From: CAYHZG01 sp964361105
GTDB taxonomy: Bacteria > Patescibacteriota > Minisyncoccia > 2-02-FULL-40-12
DNA length: 8,064 nt
Direction: 5' to 3'
NCBI GenBank assembly: GCA_964361105.1
Contig: CAYHZG010000021.1
Coordinates: 1 to 8,064, forward strand
The notes beneath the pieces are model-generated. The model searched no databases. It was not told the origin of the DNA and was given only the letters and a program-made list of their open reading frames with translations. Below, piece by piece: positions 1 to 3,637 of this stretch; the stretch's first letter is position 1; every line of letters begins with the position of its first letter. The translations under genes and the position numbers were made by a program.

Positions 1-464
1 TGCCGACCAGCTTCTTGAATCCGCCGCATCGCCTCGTCTTCTTCCAAATCAAGAACTATAGTCAGGTCAGGAACAATCAGTTCCGGACCGATAATTCTTG
101 CGTGAAGCTCAAGGTATTCGAGAGCAGAACCGTCGAGCATGCCGTAGGCAATGGTTGAAAGCCAGTAGCGAACCGAGATTACCAAGCGGTTGAGCTTGAT
201 TTCCGGCCCGATAAAAGACCGGATGTGGAATCCTCTGTCCTCAATGAAAAGTGCTTGGAAAACAAAATTCGTAGGTGGCACCGGAACTTCTCCGTCCAAC
301 ATTTTTCTTATCAGAATGCCGATTGGCCCCTGGCTTGGCTCTTCGGTCACCGCAACATCAAGATTGTGCTTTTCGACAAAGTGCTCTTTGAGCCGGCTGG
401 CCAGCGTGTCTTTCCCGGAACCATCAATGCCTTCAAGGGCAACGAAAAAAGGTCTTTGACTCAT
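1..464 (-). CDS. tmk: thymidylate kinase (dTMP kinase), 3' end beyond the window
   Basis: Phosphorylates dTMP to dTDP with ATP in the cytoplasm. The first 154 residues are present; the C-terminus, including the usual LID region, lies beyond the left edge. A P-loop GIDGSGKDT sits at residues 12-20, followed by TEEPSQGPIG (40-49, in place of the usual TREP), EDR at 75-77, VRYWLST at 98-104 (in place of DRYxxS) and the hydrophobic strand LTIVLDL. The ATG at 464 is preceded by a strong AAAGGAGG (469-476) with a 4-nt spacer, so the start is secure. It lies downstream of dCTP deaminase, which feeds the same dTTP pathway. Two family positions look substituted (R to E in TREP, D to V in DRY), so this is a divergent member. 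The family call is confident; full catalytic competence is inferred. Confidence 0.85.
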   Translation of the reverse strand, partial: MSQRPFFVALEGIDGSGKDTLASRLKEHFVEKHNLDVAVTEEPSQGPIGILIRKMLDGEVPVPPTNFVFQALFIEDRGFHIRSFIGPEIKLNRLVISVRYWLSTIAYGMLDGSALEYLELHARIIGPELIVPDLTIVLDLEEDEAMRRIQEAGR

Positions 465-488
465 AAATCCTCCTTTGTGCTGTCGTCT

Positions 489-517
489 AAAGTACCATAG
501 GAATTCAGAAAAAACAA
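489..517 (-). promoter_or_regulatory. possible tmk promoter
   Basis: On the minus strand, TTGTTT (512-517) is separated by 17 nt from TACTTT (489-494), with TG one base upstream of the -10 as in extended -10 promoters. It would start transcription about 18 nt before the tmk ATG. The match is weak (3/6 in each box) and rests on spacing plus the terminator-like structures upstream. Confidence 0.28.
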
Positions 518-519
518 AA

Positions 520-591
520 CCGGGTAGTAGAAGTTTTGAATCCTCTCGGATATTAGTGGCGGAAGCCGCCATCAAAACTTTCACTACCCGG
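520..591. repeat. palindromic intergenic repeat, family 1 (GGTAGT), copy A
   Basis: An imperfect inverted repeat with 20-nt arms, at 520-539 and 572-591. The left arm reads CCGGGTAGTAGAAGTTTTGA; the reverse complement of the right arm differs only in having GTAGTGAAA instead of GTAGTAGAA. A second hairpin sits inside (TGGCGG 557-562, loop AAG, CCGCCA 566-571). Related copies lie at 3163-3306 and 6981-7050. On the minus strand the outer stem is followed by TTTTGTTTTTT (509-519), so this copy could also act as a terminator upstream of tmk. Confidence 0.85.
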
Positions 592-617
592 AAAAGGGTG
601 ACACTTTGTGTCACCCT
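592..617 (-). terminator. intrinsic terminator downstream of dcd
   Basis: On the minus strand a perfect 10-bp stem, AGGGTGACAC/GTGTCACCCT (608-617 and 595-604) with a 3-nt AAA loop, is followed by TTTT (592-595). It begins 16 nt past the dcd stop codon. The U-tract is short, so termination may be partial. Confidence 0.7.
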
Positions 618-632
618 GCATTTTCACCTCCC

Positions 633-1760
633 TTACACCTTGAAGTGCTTTGAGAGTCGCGGCCCTTTTTGAAGAAGATAGTGAGAACCAGTCTGGCCAT
701 AAACGACTTCTGGAATCTCGGCCATTCGCTCAAACTTAATCTTGCAGATGGCTTGGCCGTCCCGGAAAGTCAAGTTTTTTTCAAACGGCCTGATTTCTAG
801 GACTGCTGGCGCTCCTTTCAGAAAGCTATCAGGACCCAAACCCCAACCCGGATCAAAGTAGCCGGCATAGTGAGCTCGATAATCGCCAGCCCTTATATCA
901 ACCGGGACAACTTCTGCTGCCAGCTCTAACGGAACCCGGAAAAACTCTTTGGTCGAGAAAATGTAGAAATCTCCTCGCCGAAGAACTACCGAGCCGTTTT
1001 TCGGTCTGGGGATTGGCTGAAAGAAATCTTCCGGCTCATAGAAGCCTTTCCTTGAAAAGTCCAGGACTTCCTGAATTCCTTCGCACCGATATCCAACCAC
1101 ATCCAAATCAAGATTGAGGGTTAAGACAAGCGTCCCATCGTGATCACTCATCTGGATTTGGCTATACTCGATAAACTCGCCTTCCGGAGTGAAAAGAAGT
1201 CGGTGTTTTTGATAAGCAACCTCCAATTCGTCATCTCCATCAAAGCGAGTGTCGCGATTGAAAAACCGAGTCTGAAGAAGCGAATCGCCAGGATTTAGTT
1301 TCACTCGAAATGACTCTGGCGTCACCAAAGCCCAAAGAGAACCTCGGTAACCTTTTTCGCCAATTGAATCAAACCGGGTGATGCCATCAGCCAGCATTCT
1401 GACATGAATGCCGTTTCTGCCACTGGATGATTTCGGATTGGCATATCCATAAACACCCTGCGGAAGCGCAACCATCTCCCTCAACCGAATAAGATAAGTT
1501 GAGTCAACATCGAGTGGGGCCTCAAGATCGTGCCGCTCCGGGCACGCAATATGCATCGCCCTGCGGATTGACTCCGTGGGACGAGGCAAGAAAACGGACC
1601 TAACCCGGTACGCCTCATCGGTCAAGGTCAAATCAAAACTGGCCGGCTGGAGTTGAGAGAGAGCTTGGTCAAATAGAGTCGGCGGGTAAGGTCCTACAAA
1701 GCCGCCTTCCATCATTTCCCGAATCATCTGATAGGGCAATGCACCAAAACGCTTAGCCAT
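633..1760 (-). CDS. dcd: 2'-deoxycytidine 5'-triphosphate deaminase, long double-domain form
   Basis: Expected to deaminate dCTP to dUTP, supplying dUMP for thymidylate synthesis. At 375 residues it is about twice the length of the common ~190-aa Dcd and matches the long family with two dUTPase-like beta-barrel units. First unit: QPASFDLTL (38-46), the PKSSSGRNG loop (109-117) and a barrel continuing to about 170. Second unit: VPVDIRAGDYRAHYAGYFDPGWG (285-307) and VLEIRPFE (320-327), whose glutamate is a candidate catalytic residue, then DGQAICKIKFERM (334-346). The ATG at 1760 has AAGGAG (1770-1775) with a 9-nt spacer. It follows the rplK terminator and has its own terminator, so it is probably a single-gene unit next to tmk. 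Deaminase only versus combined deaminase/dUTPase activity cannot be decided from sequence alone. Confidence 0.86.
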   Translation of the reverse strand: MAKRFGALPYQMIREMMEGGFVGPYPPTLFDQALSQLQPASFDLTLTDEAYRVRSVFLPRPTESIRRAMHIACPERHDLEAPLDVDSTYLIRLREMVALPQGVYGYANPKSSSGRNGIHVRMLADGITRFDSIGEKGYRGSLWALVTPESFRVKLNPGDSLLQTRFFNRDTRFDGDDELEVAYQKHRLLFTPEGEFIEYSQIQMSDHDGTLVLTLNLDLDVVGYRCEGIQEVLDFSRKGFYEPEDFFQPIPRPKNGSVVLRRGDFYIFSTKEFFRVPLELAAEVVPVDIRAGDYRAHYAGYFDPGWGLGPDSFLKGAPAVLEIRPFEKNLTFRDGQAICKIKFERMAEIPEVVYGQTGSHYLLQKGPRLSKHFKV

Positions 1761-1790
1761 TGTCGTTATCTCCTTAATAGAAAGAACAAG

Positions 1791-1827
1791 AACAAAAAAT
1801 CCTGACTTATCTTAATCATCAGGATTT
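1791..1827 (-). terminator. intrinsic terminator of the secE-nusG-rplK unit
   Basis: On the minus strand a 9-bp AT-rich stem, AAATCCTGA/TCAGGATTT (1819-1827 and 1797-1805), runs directly into TTTTTTGTT. It begins 21 nt past the rplK stop. Its position argues that the ribosomal/transcription cluster ends at rplK. Confidence 0.75.
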
Positions 1828-1837
1828 CAAAAATCAA
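1809..1837 (-). promoter_or_regulatory. possible dcd promoter
   Basis: TTGATT (1832-1837) and TAAGAT (1809-1814) on the minus strand are 17 nt apart, about 50 nt upstream of the dcd ATG. Both boxes match 4/6, and the site overlaps the terminator stem, so this is only a candidate. Confidence 0.25.
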
Positions 1838-1848
1838 TGTTGATAAAG

Positions 1849-2271
1849 TTATTTCTCCACTTCAATTCCCATGTTCCGGGCAGTCCCTTCTATTATCTTT
1901 ATTGCCATCTCCATGTCTTTGGTATTTAAATCCTCAAGTTTTTTTTCGGCGATCTGGCGGACCTGGGCTTTAGTCACTTTGCCAACTTTGATTTTTTTGG
2001 CTTCGCCTGAACCTTTTTCAATTCCGGCGGCTTTTTTCAAAAGATACGATGCCGGTGAGGTCTTCACTTTCAAACTAAAAGTCCGGTCTTCATAAATCGT
2101 AACATCAATCGGGACTAGATCGCCGACTTTGTTTTTTGTTGCTTCGTTAATCTGCTGGATTACTTGCTGGAGGTTAAGGCCATGAGGACCAAGAGCTTGT
2201 CCGATTTTAGCGGTTTCAATTTGTCCAGCCGTCACTTGAATTTTTACGATTGTTTTGATTTTTTTTGCCAT
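1849..2271 (-). CDS. rplK: 50S ribosomal protein L11
   Basis: Binds 23S rRNA at the GTPase-associated centre, at the base of the L7/L12 stalk. The 140 residues match the family length (~141). Conserved landmarks are MAKKIK at the start, the N-terminal ALGPHGLNL region (26-34), SPASYLLKKAAGI (72-84), KVGKVTKAQVRQIAE (95-109) and IEGTARNMG (127-135) in the RNA-binding C-terminal domain. The usual proline-rich PSPPVGPALG stretch is replaced by ETAKIGQALG and is one residue shorter. ATG at 2271 is chosen over an upstream TTG at 2301 because MAKK is the standard L11 N-terminus. No Shine-Dalgarno is visible; a hairpin ends 2 nt before the ATG. It follows nusG as usual, but the GIY-YIG element separates them and rplA does not follow. 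Confidence 0.95.
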   Translation of the reverse strand: MAKKIKTIVKIQVTAGQIETAKIGQALGPHGLNLQQVIQQINEATKNKVGDLVPIDVTIYEDRTFSLKVKTSPASYLLKKAAGIEKGSGEAKKIKVGKVTKAQVRQIAEKKLEDLNTKDMEMAIKIIEGTARNMGIEVEK

Positions 2272-2273
2272 GC

Positions 2274-2312
2274 GAAATTTATTTGCGAGCTCGGCGAGCA
2301 ACTATAAATTTC
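2274..2312 (-). promoter_or_regulatory. leader hairpin abutting the rplK start codon
   Basis: A perfect 9-bp inverted repeat, GAAATTTAT/ATAAATTTC (2304-2312 and 2274-2282), encloses a GC-richer loop with further TTGC/GCAA pairing. It ends 2 nt before the rplK ATG and occupies the place where a Shine-Dalgarno would sit. It could gate rplK translation, or be an outer part of the neighbouring mobile element; the sequence does not decide. Confidence 0.5.
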
Positions 2313-2313
2313 A

Positions 2314-2621
2314 GCACCGAGCACATAATTCACTGTCCCAAACTTCTTTTGATTCTCTCTTTTAATCTCCTAATTGTTTGACCTCTTTGCTTTAATTTTC
2401 TTTCCCTGGCTCTTGCATTTAATTCATTTCTATACGCTTCATAATAAATCAATTCTTGCTTTGTTACTTTATGTTCTTTTAATCTTCTAATCAAGTCGTC
2501 AGTATAACCAATGTAAGTTTTACCTCTACGCATAATTAAATAAACATAATACATAAATAAATTATGTGCTCGGTTTACTTTTTGTAGCCGTGCTTGCTTC
2601 ACTGCGCACGGACAAAAACTA
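2314..2621. mobile_element. GIY-YIG-bearing inverted-repeat element, family 2 (long copy)
   Basis: Perfect 15-bp terminal repeats (ACCGAGCACATAATT at 2316-2330, inverted at 2560-2574) flank a 74-aa GIY-YIG ORF. Outside the right repeat is a bulged stem-loop (2579-2618: TTTTTGT plus CCGTGC, paired with GCACGG plus ACAAAAA) that reaches the TAG stop of nusG. The same layout, with the same repeat, stem-loop and stop-codon boundary but no ORF, recurs at 3506-3637. The outer limits given are where homology between the copies ends. No target-site duplication can be proven. It splits the normally adjacent nusG and rplK. Confidence 0.7.
2330..2554 (-). CDS. small GIY-YIG nuclease (UPF0213/YhbQ-like)
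   Basis: A 74-residue single-domain protein. The GIY-like motif is YVY at 3-5, and YIGYT is at 14-18. RRLKEH (23-28) contains the conserved arginine. YYEAY (37-41) and the basic helix ARARERKLKQ (47-56) follow the family order of a glutamate followed by a basic region. The stretch between RRLKEH and YYEAY is shorter than in typical UPF0213 proteins. The start at 2554 (MYYVYL) is chosen over an upstream GTG (2602) because the fold begins there and the upstream codons lie within the terminal repeat and stem-loop. No clear Shine-Dalgarno is seen. The whole gene lies between perfect 15-bp inverted repeats, and its TGA stop begins at the inner edge of one. Likely role: DNA nicking or cleavage for spread of the element (inferred). 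A host repair role is the alternative. Confidence 0.85.
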   Translation of the reverse strand: MYYVYLIMRRGKTYIGYTDDLIRRLKEHKVTKQELIYYEAYRNELNARARERKLKQRGQTIRRLKERIKRSLGQ

Positions 2622-3164
2622 CACTTTTTTGACTTGTAAGAAATCTAACTCCACGGGTGTTTCTCGACCAAACATTGTCACCAAAACCTTGACTTTTCCT
2701 CTCTTCTCGTCAATCTCGGCGACTTTGCCGTCAAAATCCTTGAACGGCCCATCCGTGATTTTTACATGGTCGCCGATTTTGAATTCAATCTTATACTTTG
2801 GTTCTTCCACGCCCATCCGGTCCATCAAAACCTTAATCTCATCTTCGGAAATCGGCGTCGGGGTCGTGCCCGAGCCAATAAAACCAGTGACATTGGGTGT
2901 ATTCCTAACCACGTACCAGGAATCATCGGTCACAATCATTTCAACCAAAACATAGCCGGGATAGAGCTTGTCTTCAACCGTATATCTTTTGCCGCTTTTG
3001 ATTTTTATCTTTTTTTCTTTAGGCACCAAAACCTGGAAGATTTTATCCTGCATTCCTAAGGAATCAATCCTCTGCTCCAGGTTCTTCGCCACCGACTCTT
3101 CATAGCCGGCATAGGTGTGAAGCGCATACCAATGTTTTTCTCCTGTGGCGACTTGTTTGGGCAT
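2619..3164 (-). CDS. nusG: transcription termination/antitermination protein NusG
   Basis: Binds RNA polymerase to modulate pausing, and links it to Rho or the ribosome. The protein has 181 residues. The NGN domain starts at KHWYALHTYAGYEESV (10-25) and contains VPKE (47-50), LYPGYVLVEM (67-76) and NTPNVTGFIGS (88-98). The KOW domain follows (about 127-181), with GDHVKITDGPF (131-141) and the ending DFLQVKKV. ATG at 3164 is preferred over an in-frame TTG at 3185, which would add MEISLPG from repeat sequence. Neither has a well-spaced Shine-Dalgarno, and the ATG directly abuts the arm of a palindromic repeat. The TAG stop is the first triplet of the family 2 element. It follows secE, as in most bacteria. 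Confidence 0.95.
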   Translation of the reverse strand: MPKQVATGEKHWYALHTYAGYEESVAKNLEQRIDSLGMQDKIFQVLVPKEKKIKIKSGKRYTVEDKLYPGYVLVEMIVTDDSWYVVRNTPNVTGFIGSGTTPTPISEDEIKVLMDRMGVEEPKYKIEFKIGDHVKITDGPFKDFDGKVAEIDEKRGKVKVLVTMFGRETPVELDFLQVKKV

Positions 3165-3306
3165 ACCCGGTAGTGAAATTTCCAATTGCCTTTTAAGTTT
3201 TTATTAGAAACTTAGAGTAATTTGGAAATCAAATTTATAATATTTATACCCAGGTAGTAACTTATAATCGGCCAAAAAAACTTTTGGAAATTCTACTACC
3301 GGGCAT
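3163..3306. repeat. palindromic intergenic repeat, family 1 (GGTAGT), copy B
   Basis: 23-nt arms lie at 3163-3185 (ATACCCGGTAGTGAAATTTC plus CAA) and 3284-3306. They differ at only three positions when one is inverted. It runs in the opposite orientation to copies A and C, because its GTAGTAGAA arm is on the right. It spans the whole secE-nusG gap: one arm touches the nusG ATG and the other ends 3 nt before the secE stop. At 144 bp it is twice the length of the other copies. A third, less exact arm-like stretch (ATACCCAGGTAGTAA) sits inside at 3246-3260. Confidence 0.8.
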
Positions 3307-3309
3307 AAT

Positions 3310-3492
3310 TTAAAACAACAATCTATTTAACAATGTTACGAATCCAAAATCAAGCAATCCCAAAAACGCGGCCAAAACCACGCTGATTAAAATAACTACG
3401 CCGGTAAGTTTAGCGGTTTCTGACCGCGACGGCCAGGAAACCCTTTTAAGCTCTGTTCGGACATCTCTAAGAAATGCACTTAATTTATTCAT
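3310..3492 (-). CDS. secE: preprotein translocase subunit SecE
   Basis: Small membrane subunit that stabilises SecY in the SecYEG channel. The 60 residues are typical of the single-span bacterial form. A cytoplasmic amphipathic helix contains the signature LRDVRTELKRVSWPSRSE (8-25), followed by one transmembrane segment (about 29-53, GVVILISVVLAAFLGLL). The ATG at 3492 is chosen over an in-frame ATG at 3516, which lies inside the inverted repeat and would add eight non-family residues. AAAAGACAAG just upstream is at best a weak Shine-Dalgarno. The gene is first in secE-nusG-rplK and is preceded by the empty family 2 element. Confidence 0.93.
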   Translation of the reverse strand: MNKLSAFLRDVRTELKRVSWPSRSETAKLTGVVILISVVLAAFLGLLDFGFVTLLNRLLF

Positions 3493-3505
3493 CTTGTCTT
3501 TTGGT

Positions 3506-3637
3506 GCACCGAGCACATAAATTTGACAGGTAAATTTGACACAAATAGTATAAAGTAATTGTCAAATTTATGTGCTCGGTCTACTTTTTGTAGCTGTGCT
3601 CGCCTCGTAAAACTCGGCTGCGCCCAGACAAAAACTA
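3506..3637. mobile_element. ORF-less inverted-repeat element, family 2 (MITE-like short copy)
   Basis: Perfect 21-bp inverted arms (3508-3528 and 3560-3580) share ACCGAGCACATAA with the GIY-YIG element but enclose only 31 nt. Beyond the right arm, about 30 nt are nearly identical to the long copy. A stem-loop (3585-3634) follows, with TTTTTGT/ACAAAAA and an inner CTG/CAG replacing the CCG/CGG of the other copy. It reaches the TAG stop of gyrB exactly as the long copy reaches that of nusG. It fills almost all of the gyrB-secE gap. Best read as a non-autonomous derivative or relic of the GIY-YIG element. Confidence 0.7.
3523..3551 (+). promoter_or_regulatory. promoter-like motifs inside the short family 2 element
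   Basis: On the plus strand a consensus TTGACA (3523-3528) lies 17 nt before TAGTAT (3546-3551), which would read antisense into gyrB. On the minus strand TATACT (3547-3552), a 5/6 -10 box, points at secE but has no good -35. Both lie in the arms and loop of the repeat, so AT-rich chance matches are possible. Confidence 0.25.

Noticed and set aside
190..500. Plus-strand reading frames over the tmk region
   Set aside because: They lie antisense to the conserved P-loop kinase, have no family motifs, and start without a Shine-Dalgarno.
520..591. Classic REP sequence (GTAG tetranucleotide at the foot of a hairpin)
   Set aside because: GTAG is present but lies within the paired arm, not at the foot of the stem, and no RAYT gene is in the window. 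A relationship stays possible but unsupported.
2555..2602. Upstream GTG start for the GIY-YIG gene (90 aa)
   Set aside because: The added 16 residues come from the terminal repeat and stem-loop, whereas the fold and the family N-terminus begin at MYYVYL.
3493..3516. Upstream ATG for SecE (68 aa)
   Set aside because: It lies inside the inverted repeat and adds residues not seen in SecE. A mixed start cannot be fully excluded.
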